A stretch of DNA of 64,000 nt from Adhaeribacter arboris (GCF_003023845.1 NZ_PYFT01000001.1:1426001-1490000), one strand, 5' to 3'. Shown: positions 36,853 through 47,203, counted from the stretch's first letter. Made by a program: numbers and translations. Notes: a model not told the origin generated them from the sequence alone.

Positions 36853-38514
36853 TTAGAAAGTGTAGCCTAACTTGTGTACCAATATTTGCCAGTCTAAACC
36901 TTGCCGGTAAGAGGCCTCGGAGTAACCAGAACCTGCTCCTAAAAGGGTGTCTAGCTGGGTTAAATATCCTTGAATACTTTTTTGCAATTTCTCGTCTTTA
37001 GGCCAGGCTCCACTTGCCCGACGCATCGACTGCCGGAAAATACGGTAGACGGCTGGATTACTAATATCTTCGTGTTCAGTGCATGGCCATTCTTTGGGGT
37101 TAGCCGCCAAGTACAAAATGGCTTCTATGGCCTTTTTAATCGAAACTCCTTCCAGAGTAACGTAATTCCACAGATCTACTCCGGCATTTTCAGCCAGGCT
37201 ACCTAAACGCAATAAAAAATCCAGGTTTTTTTGGCAATAAGTGGCGGGTTTGGTTCGCCTCAACTCTTCGGGCATCGCGCCTGCTGGTACCGGAATTTCT
37301 TTACTAGCTCCTGTTTGGTCTTTTACCTCTATCTTGCCTGCTTGGGGTAAAATTTGGTTAGATAGTAAACCTTTAGAAGTTTCAGTATCTTTGATTACAG
37401 TATTAATTTCATTCACCACCCAGGCATCTTCGCCGATAAATTGAGCATAGGTTAATACTTGTAGTTCGTAAGCACTCCGGATATTATTCTGCGCATTTTT
37501 AATCCCGAGCATCATTTCGTAATGATAATAATCCTCAGTACCTTCCTTAGGAACCTCTTTATAAGTCGTCGTCATCCACTCCCATAAACTCCGGAACCAA
37601 TCTTTTAACCCTGAATCTACGTCAGAAGCCGCTTCAAATGCCTTTGATTCTCCCAACAACTGGTAGCCATCTAATAATATCGTTAATACTTCCGCATCTA
37701 CAAACCCGGTAGCCCGGCCAAATCCGTTGTTCATGCCCTGAATAATTTGCGCGTATTTAAAATGAGGATTCATCCGGGTGGTTTTGTCCAGAAAAAAAGC
37801 CTGCAATAATTTCAAAGCTTGTTCGGCGTACGCTTCCTTCCTGGTAAAAAAATAACCTAAACCTAAAAACTGAATATCTTCACAAATATTCCGTAATAAG
37901 GTTTGGTCCGGAATGGCATTGGATTCGGGATTAGTTTTTCCGTCACTAGCCAGGTAGGGTAATCCGTTTTCCGTGGTTGGATCCGGCCACCAATAAGTAG
38001 CTAAACTTACGTAATCGTTGGGCGATCCGGTAGCTACCATAGGTTTGGTAATAGTGGCACCACTTTCATCCTGAAAACGATAAGTATCCGGTTTGGGAGC
38101 AATGCCGTAAGGAGTTTTAGCCAAGATGGTCCGGCTCTTAATGTAGCTTTTAAGCTTATTAACTGCAGTTTTTAAAACAATCCGGTCAGAGGCTCCGGCC
38201 AATACTGCCTTATACGTCTCGACATTCGTTTGCAACGCGGTAAATGACCAAGTAAATGTTCCTCTTATGGGATTAGCTCCTAAATTAAAATCAGGTAGAT
38301 GGAAGTCATCATCTTGGTCACTAGTACTATTTTCCCCCGGCTCAAGTTCCCCATAGTCAAAGTTGAGGTATTCGTCCTCCGATAAGGGTTGTGTAGTAAC
38401 AGATTCAGGTTCATCTAATGTAATTGTTGGTACTCCATCCGTCAGAATGGATGCCTTTAGCGGCGCGTGCTCACTAATTTGCTTATTTAAATTGTCGATA
38501 GTATTGGTTTCCAT
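36853..38514 (-). CDS. Alginate-lyase-family protein without a signal peptide
   Basis: A 553-residue protein. The core (about 165-520) contains N-D-Y-V-S-L-A-T-Y-W-W-P-D-P near residue 170, then Y-A-Q-I-I-Q-G and a YHYEMMLGIKNAQNN segment. This is the (alpha/alpha) toroid of the Pfam 'Alginate_lyase' family seen in bacteroidete polysaccharide loci. The first 90 residues are acidic, low-complexity and begin METNTIDNLN; there is no export signal, unusual for a lyase. It lies upstream of the ECF/FecR/SusCD genes on the same strand, 615 bases away. Polysaccharide lyase activity is inferred; substrate unproven. Confidence 0.8.
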   Translation of the reverse strand: METNTIDNLNKQISEHAPLKASILTDGVPTITLDEPESVTTQPLSEDEYLNFDYGELEPGENSTSDQDDDFHLPDFNLGANPIRGTFTWSFTALQTNVETYKAVLAGASDRIVLKTAVNKLKSYIKSRTILAKTPYGIAPKPDTYRFQDESGATITKPMVATGSPNDYVSLATYWWPDPTTENGLPYLASDGKTNPESNAIPDQTLLRNICEDIQFLGLGYFFTRKEAYAEQALKLLQAFFLDKTTRMNPHFKYAQIIQGMNNGFGRATGFVDAEVLTILLDGYQLLGESKAFEAASDVDSGLKDWFRSLWEWMTTTYKEVPKEGTEDYYHYEMMLGIKNAQNNIRSAYELQVLTYAQFIGEDAWVVNEINTVIKDTETSKGLLSNQILPQAGKIEVKDQTGASKEIPVPAGAMPEELRRTKPATYCQKNLDFLLRLGSLAENAGVDLWNYVTLEGVSIKKAIEAILYLAANPKEWPCTEHEDISNPAVYRIFRQSMRRASGAWPKDEKLQKSIQGYLTQLDTLLGAGSGYSEASYRQGLDWQILVHKLGYTF

Positions 38515-38917
38515 TTTTACCGCGTAAAAAATTACTTCATACTCTGTTCTAATTAAAAAGGGTGGCTGTAGGAAAGGCTTAGATTAGGAAGTTTTTGAAT
38601 ACGCTAATGGTAAAAAATAACTCTAGTGTGCCTAATAATCAAAATTATCAGGCTTAAGGGAGCCTTTTTCTAAGTAAATTTTTATTAAATATAAGTTTAT
38701 TTTTAAATGATACCAGTAAGAGCCCGTTTAAAATTAGGAAATCTCCCGTTTAGTAGGTGCTGATTTTATAAACTCGCAATTAAATCAAGTTCTTTTTATA
38801 ATAACTGCAAGGTTTTTAGCTAAATAATGACATAGTTAGTAAAAAAAAGTATTTTTGTTTTTATCTCGTTTTTAGAGCGGATAAAAATTGGCGAATTTAT
38901 AGAAAGAAAGCACCGAA
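38515..38917. other. Divergent intergenic region before leuS
   Basis: 403 AT-rich bases between divergent genes. TATTTTTG at 38850-38857 fits the -7 consensus TAnnTTTG for leuS, 60 bases before its ATG, but no convincing -33 was found. No T-box or other structured leader was recognised. Confidence 0.4.
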
Positions 38918-41686
38918 ATGTCAGACTACAACTTTAACCAGATTGAGAAAAAGTGGCAACTATATTGGAATCAAAAACAAACTTTTAGCGTAAGTATTGA
39001 CCCTAACCGTCCCAAATACTACGTACTCGATATGTTTCCGTATCCGTCCGGAGCCGGATTACACGTAGGTCACCCGTTGGGTTATATTGCTTCTGATATT
39101 GTGGCGCGTTATAAGCGCATTAAAGGATTTAATGTTTTGCATCCCATGGGCTTCGATGCCTTTGGCTTACCCGCCGAACAGTATGCTATCCAAACGGGTC
39201 AGCACCCGGCCGAAACTACCGAACAAAATATTGCCCGCTATAAAGAGCAATTAGCTAATATGGGGTTTTCTTTTGACTGGAACCGGGAAGTTCGCACCTC
39301 TGACCCTGATTATTACAAATGGACCCAATGGATTTTCCTGAAATTGTTCGAATCTTGGTATAACCAGGAAACGAATAAAGCCGAACCCATTGCCACTCTC
39401 GTGCAAAAATTTAAAACTTCGGGTAATACCCAGGTGAAAGCTGCCTGTAACGAAGAAGCCATTCCGGATTTCACGGCGGAACAATGGCAGCATTACAAGG
39501 AAAAACAGCAGCAAGAAATATTATTAAGCTATCGTTTGGCTTTTTTGTCGGATGCTACCGTTAACTGGTGCCCGGCTTTAGGTACCGTTTTAGCCAACGA
39601 CGAAGTTAAAGACGGCGTATCGGAACGGGGTGGTTATCCGGTAATTCGCCAAAAAATGAAGCAGTGGAGTTTGCGCATTTCGGCCTATGCCGAGCGGTTA
39701 CTGAATGACCTTGACCACGTTGACTGGACCGACCCCATTAAAGAAATGCAGCGCAACTGGATTGGCAAATCTATTGGCGCGGAACTTAATTTTAAAATTA
39801 AAAATTCAGAACATCAGCTGAAAGTATTTACTACCCGGGCGGATACCATTTATGGCGTTTCTTTCCTGGTTATCGCGCCGGAGCACGAATGGGTACCCGA
39901 ATTAACTTCTCCCGAACAGAAAAAAGCCGTAGAAGAATACGTAAATACGGCCAAAAACCGTTCCGAACGCGACCGCATGAGCGATGTGAAACACATAAGT
40001 GGTGTGTTTACCGGTTCTTATGTGATTAATCCTATCAACGGCGTGGAGATTCCCTTATGGATTGCCGATTACGTATTAGCCGGTTACGGCACGGGGGTGG
40101 TTATGGCGGTACCTGCCAGCGACAGTCGCGATTTTAACTTTGCGAAGCACTTTAACTTGCCTATTATTCCGGTAATTGAAGGCTCTACCCCCGATGAAGT
40201 TTACGAAGCAAAAGAAGGCATCATGATGAATTCGGGTTTTCTGAATGGTTTAACGGTAAAAGAAGCCATGAAAGCCGCAGTAGCCAAATTTGAAGAAATG
40301 GGTGTTGGTAAAGGTAAGGTACAATATCGGATTCACGATGCGGTGTTTGGCCGGCAACGTTACTGGGGGGAACCTATTCCTATTTATTATAAAAATGATA
40401 TTCCCTACCCTTTACCGGAAAGCGAACTGCCGTTGATCTTACCGGAAATTGATGCTTTTTTACCCACCGAAACCGGCGAACCACCCTTAGGCAGGGCCAA
40501 AGATTGGAAATATAAAGGTCAATATCATTATGAGTTAACAACTATGCCCGGTTGGGCAGGTTCAAGTTGGTATTATTTGCGGTACATGTCCCCGGAAAAT
40601 AACGAGCAGTTTGTTAGCCCAGAAGCCGAAAAATATTGGGGCAACGTCGATTTGTACATTGGCGGCTCCGAACATGCGACCGGTCACCTGTTATACGCCC
40701 GGTTTTGGTATAAATTTTTAAATGACTTAGGATTTGTTTCGCAGGTAGAGCCGTTTAAGAAACTCATTAATCAAGGCATGATTCAGGGTCGTTCTAATTT
40801 TATATATCGGGTAAATGGCACCAATAAATTTGTTTCCCATAATTTACGCCATCAATACGATTTTACCCCATTGCACGTGGATGTAAATATTGTTGAGAAT
40901 GATATTTTAAATATTGAAGCCTTTAAGTTATGGCGCACAGACTTAGCTGACGCAGAGTTTATTCTGGAAGACGGAAAATACATTTGCGGCTGGGAAATTG
41001 AAAAAATGTCGAAGTCGAAGTACAACGTGGTAAATCCGGATGACTTGGTGCATAAAGTTGGGGCCGATACGTTACGAATGTACGAGATGTTCTTGGGTCC
41101 CTTAGAACAGTTTAAACCCTGGAATACCAACGGCATCGACGGCGTGCATAAATTTTTAAAGCGTTACTGGAAGTTGTTTTTTGCTCCGAGCGGTAATTTT
41201 TACGTATCCGACGAAGACCCGACTTCAGCCGAACTTAAAACCCTACATAAAACCATAAAAAAGGTAGAAGAAGATATTGAGCGGTTTTCGTTTAATACTT
41301 CGGTAAGTACGTTTATGATATGCGTGAACGAATTGACAACTCTTAAATGTAATAAACGGGCTATATTAGAACCTCTTACTATTATTTTATCGCCGTACGC
41401 GCCGCACCTAGCCGAAGAAATATGGCAAATGTTGGGTCACGTGGATAGTATTTCATATGCCCGGTTCCCGCAATGGGAAGAAAAGTTCTTAACGGAAAAT
41501 TCGTTTGAATACCCAATATCCGTTAACGGCAAAATGCGCGGTAAGCTTACCTTCCCGACGACTATGCCAAAAGAACTTATTGAAAAAGAAGTGGTAAGTT
41601 CGGGTTTAATTGATAAATACCTGGAAGGTAAAACTCCAAAAAAAGTGATTGTAGTACCGAATAAAATTGTAAACGTAGTGGTGTAA
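38918..41686 (+). CDS. leuS: Leucyl-tRNA synthetase
   Basis: A 922-residue class I synthetase that charges tRNA-Leu. The HIGH-type motif is present as HVGH in [16 protein letters not shown] (about residues 43-58), the editing CP1 domain spans about 235-430 ([12 protein letters not shown] near its active site), and KMSKS is at about residue 698. Length is slightly above the E. coli enzyme because of insertions around residues 140-200 and 610-680, seen in bacteroidete LeuRS. It ends 8 bases before a bidirectional terminator. Confidence 0.98.
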   Translation: MSDYNFNQIEKKWQLYWNQKQTFSVSIDPNRPKYYVLDMFPYPSGAGLHVGHPLGYIASDIVARYKRIKGFNVLHPMGFDAFGLPAEQYAIQTGQHPAETTEQNIARYKEQLANMGFSFDWNREVRTSDPDYYKWTQWIFLKLFESWYNQETNKAEPIATLVQKFKTSGNTQVKAACNEEAIPDFTAEQWQHYKEKQQQEILLSYRLAFLSDATVNWCPALGTVLANDEVKDGVSERGGYPVIRQKMKQWSLRISAYAERLLNDLDHVDWTDPIKEMQRNWIGKSIGAELNFKIKNSEHQLKVFTTRADTIYGVSFLVIAPEHEWVPELTSPEQKKAVEEYVNTAKNRSERDRMSDVKHISGVFTGSYVINPINGVEIPLWIADYVLAGYGTGVVMAVPASDSRDFNFAKHFNLPIIPVIEGSTPDEVYEAKEGIMMNSGFLNGLTVKEAMKAAVAKFEEMGVGKGKVQYRIHDAVFGRQRYWGEPIPIYYKNDIPYPLPESELPLILPEIDAFLPTETGEPPLGRAKDWKYKGQYHYELTTMPGWAGSSWYYLRYMSPENNEQFVSPEAEKYWGNVDLYIGGSEHATGHLLYARFWYKFLNDLGFVSQVEPFKKLINQGMIQGRSNFIYRVNGTNKFVSHNLRHQYDFTPLHVDVNIVENDILNIEAFKLWRTDLADAEFILEDGKYICGWEIEKMSKSKYNVVNPDDLVHKVGADTLRMYEMFLGPLEQFKPWNTNGIDGVHKFLKRYWKLFFAPSGNFYVSDEDPTSAELKTLHKTIKKVEEDIERFSFNTSVSTFMICVNELTTLKCNKRAILEPLTIILSPYAPHLAEEIWQMLGHVDSISYARFPQWEEKFLTENSFEYPISVNGKMRGKLTFPTTMPKELIEKEVVSSGLIDKYLEGKTPKKVIVVPNKIVNVVV

Positions 41687-41694
41687 AAATTAAA

Positions 41695-41731
41695 AGGCCG
41701 GTAAGTTATAGTTACTTACCGGCCTCTTTTA
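41695..41731. terminator. Bidirectional terminator between leuS and the hybrid kinase
   Basis: AGGCCGGTAAG (41695-41705) and CTTACCGGCCT (41715-41725) form a perfect 11-bp stem with a 9-base loop, with A-run on the left and CTTTT on the right. It serves the two convergent genes. Confidence 0.85.
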
Positions 41732-41747
41732 AGGTGTTTAATTTTAA

Positions 41748-43487
41748 TTATACCGGAAAACTATATTTAACAATACGTTTGTATAACTCATCCGGGTTAA
41801 AAGGCTTACTTAAATAATCATTCATGCCCACTTGGAAAGCTCTGTCCTGGATATCTAACATAGCCGAAGCGGTTAAAGCAATAATTGGCAATTTTTGGTA
41901 CTTCTCCCCTTCTAACCGCCGTATCGCTAAAGTTGTATCGTAACCATCTTGTTCCGGCATTTGCAAGTCCATCAAAACTAGGTTATAATCTTTGCTCTTT
42001 ACAAGATCCAATGCAATTAACCCGTTTTCCGCAATATCAAACTCAATTTCCCATTGGTTTAAAAATTGTTTTACCAGAAAAATATTAATCTGATTATCTT
42101 CCGCAATTAAGAGCCGGATTCCTTTTAAACTTTTTGGAGCAGAAACTAGGAGTTCCTTAGAGTCCGGAGAAAGTTGTTGGTTACTGTTTTCGAAGGTTAA
42201 GCTAAAGTAAAAAGTAGATCCTTTGCCTACCTGACTTTCTACAAAAATTTCGCTGCCTTGTAATTTAAGCAAGTGCTTGATAATCGTAAGCCCTAAACCA
42301 GAGCCACCAAATTCACGGGTGGTATCGGATTTAGCTTGCGTAAAACTTTCAAAAATAAGATCCAGTTTATCCGCTGGAATACCGATCCCCGTATCGTTAA
42401 CCCGAAAATCAATGGTAGTATGCGTTTCATTTTGGTCCTTAACCGCCGCCGAAATAGTAACACGACCTGTTTTTGTAAACTTTACCGCATTGCTGATGAG
42501 GTTGGTTAAAATCTGGCTCAACCGGACCGGGTCTCCCACTAAGGAAGAAGGTAAGTCCTGATCTAACAATAACTTTAGTTGTAAACCTTTTTCAATGGCT
42601 ATTTGCTGAAGTGGACCGCTAATCTTGGTAATAAGTTTTTTTAGGTCAAAGTCAATTTTCTCAAATTCGATTTTTCCGGCTTCTATTTTACTAAAGTCTA
42701 AAATATCATTTATTAACGTTAGTAAGTTATCCGCCGAAAACTTGAGTACTTTTAAATATTCCTGCTGATCTGGCCGGGGATCGTTGTTGAGCAATAAACT
42801 GGTAAAACCAATAACAGCATTCATAGGCGTCCGAATTTCGTGACTCATGGTCGACAAGAAATTGCTTTTAGCCTCGTTCGCTGCTTCCGCTTTATTTTTT
42901 GCTTCGATTAACTCTTTTTCGGTTTGCTTAAGCTTGGAGATATCTTTGGCAATAATTAAAATACCTTCTACTTCTTTAGCATTATTCTTTAAAAAGGAGA
43001 AAGAACAGGAAGCAGGAATCTTAATATCCTGCTTCGTGGTAAACATTAATTCCTCATTTAAAACCTTACCCTGATGTTTAAACTTTTCCATTAAAACGGG
43101 CAAAGAGGAATTATCGCTGTGCTGAACAAATGAAGAAAAAGGAATTCCTGTTAATTCTGCTTCGCTATAACCAAGTAATTCCTCTACCGCTTCGTTTACA
43201 TTCCGAATGGTGAAATCCGTGTTCAGAATCAGGAGCATATCTACTACTCCCTGATAAATGCTCTGCATAAAATCTCGGGAAACAGTAGAGTTTTTAAGCT
43301 CCTGTCCTAGCATACTTACCCCAGCAATAACAGCATCTAATTCATCGCCGGTTTCGGAAGCATCCATTTTGTAATCAAAATTTCCGTTTGCTACTTCCGC
43401 AATCAGGGTAGTTATTTCCTCAATTCTATCGTTCAGAACTTTCACGTAATTGATTTTAAACTGTAATTCAATCTTTTTCAACAGCAA
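41748..43487 (-). CDS. Cytosolic hybrid histidine kinase (HAMP-PAS-HisKA-HATPase-REC)
   Basis: A 579-residue protein without any membrane segment. Order: HAMP-like helices (about 15-65, VANGNFDYKMDASETGDEL), PAS (about 70-185), HisKA with His216 (MSHEIRTPMN), HATPase_c (about 325-440, DTGIGIP, GGSGLGLTI) and a C-terminal receiver with Asp507 (VLMDLQMPEQDG). It starts with TTG at 43487 inside the end of the PLP-acyltransferase gene, overlapping by 20 bases. This argues for translational coupling and a shared task. There is no separate output domain. Confidence 0.88.
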   Translation of the reverse strand: MLLKKIELQFKINYVKVLNDRIEEITTLIAEVANGNFDYKMDASETGDELDAVIAGVSMLGQELKNSTVSRDFMQSIYQGVVDMLLILNTDFTIRNVNEAVEELLGYSEAELTGIPFSSFVQHSDNSSLPVLMEKFKHQGKVLNEELMFTTKQDIKIPASCSFSFLKNNAKEVEGILIIAKDISKLKQTEKELIEAKNKAEAANEAKSNFLSTMSHEIRTPMNAVIGFTSLLLNNDPRPDQQEYLKVLKFSADNLLTLINDILDFSKIEAGKIEFEKIDFDLKKLITKISGPLQQIAIEKGLQLKLLLDQDLPSSLVGDPVRLSQILTNLISNAVKFTKTGRVTISAAVKDQNETHTTIDFRVNDTGIGIPADKLDLIFESFTQAKSDTTREFGGSGLGLTIIKHLLKLQGSEIFVESQVGKGSTFYFSLTFENSNQQLSPDSKELLVSAPKSLKGIRLLIAEDNQINIFLVKQFLNQWEIEFDIAENGLIALDLVKSKDYNLVLMDLQMPEQDGYDTTLAIRRLEGEKYQKLPIIALTASAMLDIQDRAFQVGMNDYLSKPFNPDELYKRIVKYSFPV

Positions 43488-45912
43488 TGGTAGCTTCTAT
43501 TAACTCCATTGCATAGTTGTCTTTGGCCTGGTAATAACCTACTTTAGGGTATAAAGTAGCTCCTACTCTTTTCTTTTCGATAGTGGCTGATATGCCAAAA
43601 TTTATTTTTTGGCAACCTAGAGCATTGGCTCTTTTAATTACCTGATAAAGAGTTTGGCGGTAAATGCCGTACTCTATTAAATAATCATAATCCATACCAA
43701 TTAACATAGGACTGTAGATTTCCGCGTTGTTTTTATGGCAAAAGCACACAGAAACCGGTTTTTTGTTATGCGAGTGTTCTTCTTTCAGGTATAATACCAC
43801 AAATTCCCATGCCGGATCAGCGTTCATCTCGTAAAAAAGTTTATCCGGAAAAAGAAAGTTATTTATGGCAACATTATTATCTTTTACGTTTTTAAACAAG
43901 GTTATCGCATATTCTAGTTCCTCAACTGGCAACTGGTTTTTAACTTTAACCTCAAAGAAATGCTCATTTCTTTTAATTTTTTGGGCAAAATGCCTTCTAC
44001 TTTTCCGAGAAATGCTTTCTAAGTAACCTTCTTCAGAGGCCCAGTTTAAATTCTCCAGCACACACGATTCCGGCATATCTACTTTCACGAAGCCTTGACC
44101 AACCATAAATTCGTCCATTTCGGTGTCATTGGCAGCAAAATCCCGTAAGATTATATTACTCGCATTAACATTTTCTTGCTCCTTAAAGAGTTCATCCATT
44201 ACGGCTTTGAACGCTTTTTTCCAATAAGGACTTTCTCTATCCAGGTAAATATGTTCGCCTTCTGTGAACAAGCTACCCATAATAATACCCGTTGAGGTTA
44301 GATAATAAGGATTGAGTTCTCTTTCTTTCTCTATTACCTTAGATACGGAACTTTGAGAGAACATATCTTCTTTGTGCAGACCCACCACTAAAAATGTAAT
44401 TAAAACAATTTTACCTTGGTTGTCTTCTACTACATAATATTTAAAATCCCAATTGTTTTCTGGTTCTTCGTTGTTGCGGAAAGTGGTTTCTAAAAATTTC
44501 AACCCATTCCAATCAATCATGCCGGTATTTCCTAAGTATTTATTCCAAATAGCAGGATCAATTTTTTCGATGGAGGAATAGCGCTTAATGTTAAGCTGAT
44601 TTTCAATAACCAGCTTAAGAGTAGTAGAAGTTGAAACGTGCGTTGAAGGAGCCATTTTAAAAGCTTTCCGGATTTTCTCATCGGTCTGGTTGGTTTCCTT
44701 TAAGGCTCTAGTGAAATGATGTTTCAGTTTATCTACCAATATCTCAATATGCTCCAGTGAATTGTTGAGGGAAATGGTAATCCGGATACCAATATTCTTT
44801 GCCGGAACAGCCGGGAAGGTGGCCAGATTAACGTAAATACCATCGTTTAACAATTCATGAACCAGGTAATTACCCATTTCCATGGTTCCCGTGCCAATAA
44901 AGAATATCGGACTATTGTTCTCGTGAACTAAAGGCAGGTTTGTTTGTTTCAGTAAGGTATTAAAATAAGTTATTTTTTGCTGTAATTCTTCTTGGTATTC
45001 ATAAATCTCATTACTTAAATGGATGCGGGCAGAGGCAATAGCAGCACCCAAAGTAGCCGGTTCTATTTGCACGGAAAAAGTAAGTGGCCCCCCAAAGTTA
45101 TTCACTTTATTGTACCATTCTTCGTTCGGGAAAAGCGATAAACCACCACAGGCTCCAAATCCTTTACCAAGATTAGCGGTAAGAATCATTTTACGGTACA
45201 ATCCTTCGGGCATTTGGCTCATAACATAACCGGTACCGTGTTTGCCGGCCCAGCTCATACCATGCGCATCATCTACGTATAAATATAGTGGTTCGTACTT
45301 CTCGGCTAAAGCAATCAGCTCTTTCACAGGAGCGTAGTCTCCGTACATGGAGTAAACCCCATCGGCCATGTACCAGATTTTATCATATTTATTTCGTTGC
45401 TTTTTAATCCGGTCTTCGAGCATTTCCAGATTATTATGCCGGATCATTTCTACGGCTACTCCTTGGCTTAATAATTTTTTTACCGCTTCCTGCACACTAG
45501 CGTGTACCTGGTGATCCAGAATTACTAAATCATTGGAACGTATAATGCTAGGGATAGTAGTTAAATGCGAAAGGGTACAATTTTTAGAAATAACAACCGG
45601 AGCATTGTACATTTTTTGAATCATACTTTCCAGTTCGCTGTATAAAGGATTGGAAATATACGTGCGCGACATGGGAAACTGAGTTCCGAAACGCTGAATG
45701 GCATCAATGGCACTTGCTTTAATTTCAGGATGATGTTCTAATCCCAGATAGCCGCACGTACCAAAATGAAGAACTTGATGACCATTTAAGGTTAGAGACT
45801 GTCCGTTTAAAGAATGATCTTGCGCGTGCAGGTGAATAATTCCTTTCTTTTTGGACACTGACAAAACAGAATCTACAGTATCTAAAATATTATTGTGTCT
45901 AATCTTTGCCAT
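43468..45912 (-). CDS. Fusion of BioF/KBL-like PLP synthase and GNAT-fold acyltransferase
   Basis: An 814-residue two-part enzyme. Residues 1-400 are an alpha-oxoamine-synthase-type fold type I PLP domain: His137 in the D-H-Q-V-H-A-S loop, D214-D-A-H-G, and the PLP lysine Lys250 in ANLGKGFGACGG. Such enzymes condense an acyl thioester with an amino acid (BioF, KBL, Spt, CqsA, LqsA). Residues about 430-814 look like a tandem GNAT/FemAB-type acyltransferase (S-R-K-S-R-R-H-F-A-Q-K-I-K-R-N; V-G-Y-Y near the end). No biotin genes are nearby. It overlaps the hybrid kinase gene. Product unknown; signal synthesis and sphingoid-type lipid synthesis are both possible. Confidence 0.8.
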   Translation of the reverse strand: MAKIRHNNILDTVDSVLSVSKKKGIIHLHAQDHSLNGQSLTLNGHQVLHFGTCGYLGLEHHPEIKASAIDAIQRFGTQFPMSRTYISNPLYSELESMIQKMYNAPVVISKNCTLSHLTTIPSIIRSNDLVILDHQVHASVQEAVKKLLSQGVAVEMIRHNNLEMLEDRIKKQRNKYDKIWYMADGVYSMYGDYAPVKELIALAEKYEPLYLYVDDAHGMSWAGKHGTGYVMSQMPEGLYRKMILTANLGKGFGACGGLSLFPNEEWYNKVNNFGGPLTFSVQIEPATLGAAIASARIHLSNEIYEYQEELQQKITYFNTLLKQTNLPLVHENNSPIFFIGTGTMEMGNYLVHELLNDGIYVNLATFPAVPAKNIGIRITISLNNSLEHIEILVDKLKHHFTRALKETNQTDEKIRKAFKMAPSTHVSTSTTLKLVIENQLNIKRYSSIEKIDPAIWNKYLGNTGMIDWNGLKFLETTFRNNEEPENNWDFKYYVVEDNQGKIVLITFLVVGLHKEDMFSQSSVSKVIEKERELNPYYLTSTGIIMGSLFTEGEHIYLDRESPYWKKAFKAVMDELFKEQENVNASNIILRDFAANDTEMDEFMVGQGFVKVDMPESCVLENLNWASEEGYLESISRKSRRHFAQKIKRNEHFFEVKVKNQLPVEELEYAITLFKNVKDNNVAINNFLFPDKLFYEMNADPAWEFVVLYLKEEHSHNKKPVSVCFCHKNNAEIYSPMLIGMDYDYLIEYGIYRQTLYQVIKRANALGCQKINFGISATIEKKRVGATLYPKVGYYQAKDNYAMELIEATIAVEKD

Positions 45913-46000
45913 TTAATCTTTAATTTTGTAGAGTTGATTTTCCTAATTTTTGTATCATAAAATTGGACAACACTAATATTGCACTTTATATTCAATTTAA

Positions 46001-46402
46001 ATGGCACAATTCCAAGAAGGTAGTAGAACCAAGAAGCAAGAAACCAAATATGTTAATATGTATATTCAAGAAGGCATCTTTCAATGCTATTTTAAAGCGA
46101 TGGATATTATGGATATAAATGTGGCGGAAGCGACTGTGCGAGACCGCTTGCAATTTTTTGAGAATACCGCTTACCCTTGCTTGTTTGATATAACGCAAGT
46201 AAAAGAAACTACTAAAGATGCCCGCGATTTTATGGCGAATGAGGGTAATAATTTAGTTTTAGCCAGTGCCATGGTGGTAAACTCTCCCATGCTTAAAATG
46301 ATGGCCAACTTTTATATAATGGTTAACAAGCCGAAAAATCCTACTCGTTTATTTACAGATCGCGAAAGTGCCTTAGAGTGGTTAGAGCAATTTAAAAGTT
46401 AG
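46001..46402 (+). CDS. Small STAS/SpoIIAA-like protein
   Basis: A 133-residue soluble protein divergent from the PLP-acyltransferase gene, with 88 bases between starts. An alternating strand/helix pattern, 'P-C-L-F-D-I-T-Q-V-K' strand, 'A-R-D-F-M-A-N-E-G-N' helix and a closing 'S-A-L-E-W-L-E-Q-F' helix suggest a STAS-like fold. It resembles the protein at 246-674. Proximity to a PAS/HAMP kinase suggests a signalling part, but no motif proves it. Confidence 0.55.
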   Translation: MAQFQEGSRTKKQETKYVNMYIQEGIFQCYFKAMDIMDINVAEATVRDRLQFFENTAYPCLFDITQVKETTKDARDFMANEGNNLVLASAMVVNSPMLKMMANFYIMVNKPKNPTRLFTDRESALEWLEQFKS

Positions 46403-46658
46403 TACGAAGAAAACAATTGTACTTATATTGTATTGCTTCTCCTTATTACCTTTAAATTTAAACATTTGACTTTTATGATTTTCTAAGAAATAGATTTTTA
46501 GAATTTTAAATTTTTATATAAACCATTTTAGAAGCATCCTCTAAGGAAGCACGTTAAATCTCACAAAATTTATAGCTTTTACGCTATTTTATTAAATGAG
46601 TGAAATTAAAAAAAAAGCAAAGTAGTAATAAAGAATTACCCTATTTATGCTCTTTAAT

Positions 46659-47039
46659 TTAGGAAAGAAAGCCAATTGGCGGCTCATCTTGAATATTGAT
46701 ATTTAATTTTAGGGCCCGGGTAAGTTTCGCGTAAACAAGCAGGTAAGATTGGTCGATCCATTCTTTTAATACTAAATCGGGCAAGCTGCCCTTAGTACTA
46801 ATAGTGTTCCAATGCTTTTTATCCATGTGGTAACCGGGCTTTACCTCATCAAATTGTTCCCGAAGTTCAACTGCTTTTAAAGGATCACACTTCAGGTTAA
46901 TGCTGGCAAACTCATTAATATCGGTAAGAGCAAAAATTTTACCCCCTACTTTAAATACCAACGTATTGTCTCCAAATGGAAGCTCTTCAGTAACACCAGC
47001 TTTGGAAAGGCAATATTCCCGAAAATCTTCGATGTTCAT
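46659..47039 (-). CDS. MmcQ/YjbR-family protein
   Basis: A 126-residue protein with the double-wing YjbR fold, often listed as DNA-binding. Landmarks: F-R-E-Y-C-L-S-K-A-G-V-T-E-E-L-P-F-G near the N-terminus, then V-F-K-V-G-G-K-I-F-A-L, and P-G-Y-H-M-D-K-K-H-W-N-T-I. The start ATG at 47039 overlaps the stop of the upstream 54-residue gene (TAATG), which indicates translational coupling. Function remains poorly known. Confidence 0.85.
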   Translation of the reverse strand: MNIEDFREYCLSKAGVTEELPFGDNTLVFKVGGKIFALTDINEFASINLKCDPLKAVELREQFDEVKPGYHMDKKHWNTISTKGSLPDLVLKEWIDQSYLLVYAKLTRALKLNINIQDEPPIGFLS

Positions 47040-47203
47040 TAAAACAAATATTTGAATGCCATGTAAATTAAACCAGCCAGAAACATGCTCATAGATAATT
47101 TATTAATGAAATGCATGGTCCGCAGGTTGAAATTAGATTTACGATTCGGATCTTTTTTGCGAAAAAAATAAGTAGCTACTTCCGAAAAATCAAATAATCC
47201 CAT
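47039..47203 (-). CDS. Small membrane protein, DUF6728-type (54 residues)
   Basis: The frame from ATG 47203 to TAA 47039 encodes 54 residues: an N-terminal amphipathic part (M-G-L-F-D-F-S-E-V-A-T-Y), the conserved core F-F-R-K-K-D-P-N-R-x-S-N-F-N-L-R-x-M-H, and one membrane helix (M-S-M-F-L-A-G-L-I-Y-M-A-F). The FFRKKDPNR...NFNLR pattern is widely conserved in Bacteroidota (DUF6728-like). It is coupled to the MmcQ-type gene by a TAATG overlap. Function unknown. Confidence 0.75.
   Translation of the reverse strand: MGLFDFSEVATYFFRKKDPNRKSNFNLRTMHFINKLSMSMFLAGLIYMAFKYLF

Noticed and set aside
43468-45912. Plain biotin-pathway BioF
   Set aside because: The protein has twice the length of BioF, a second acyltransferase domain and no bio genes around it.
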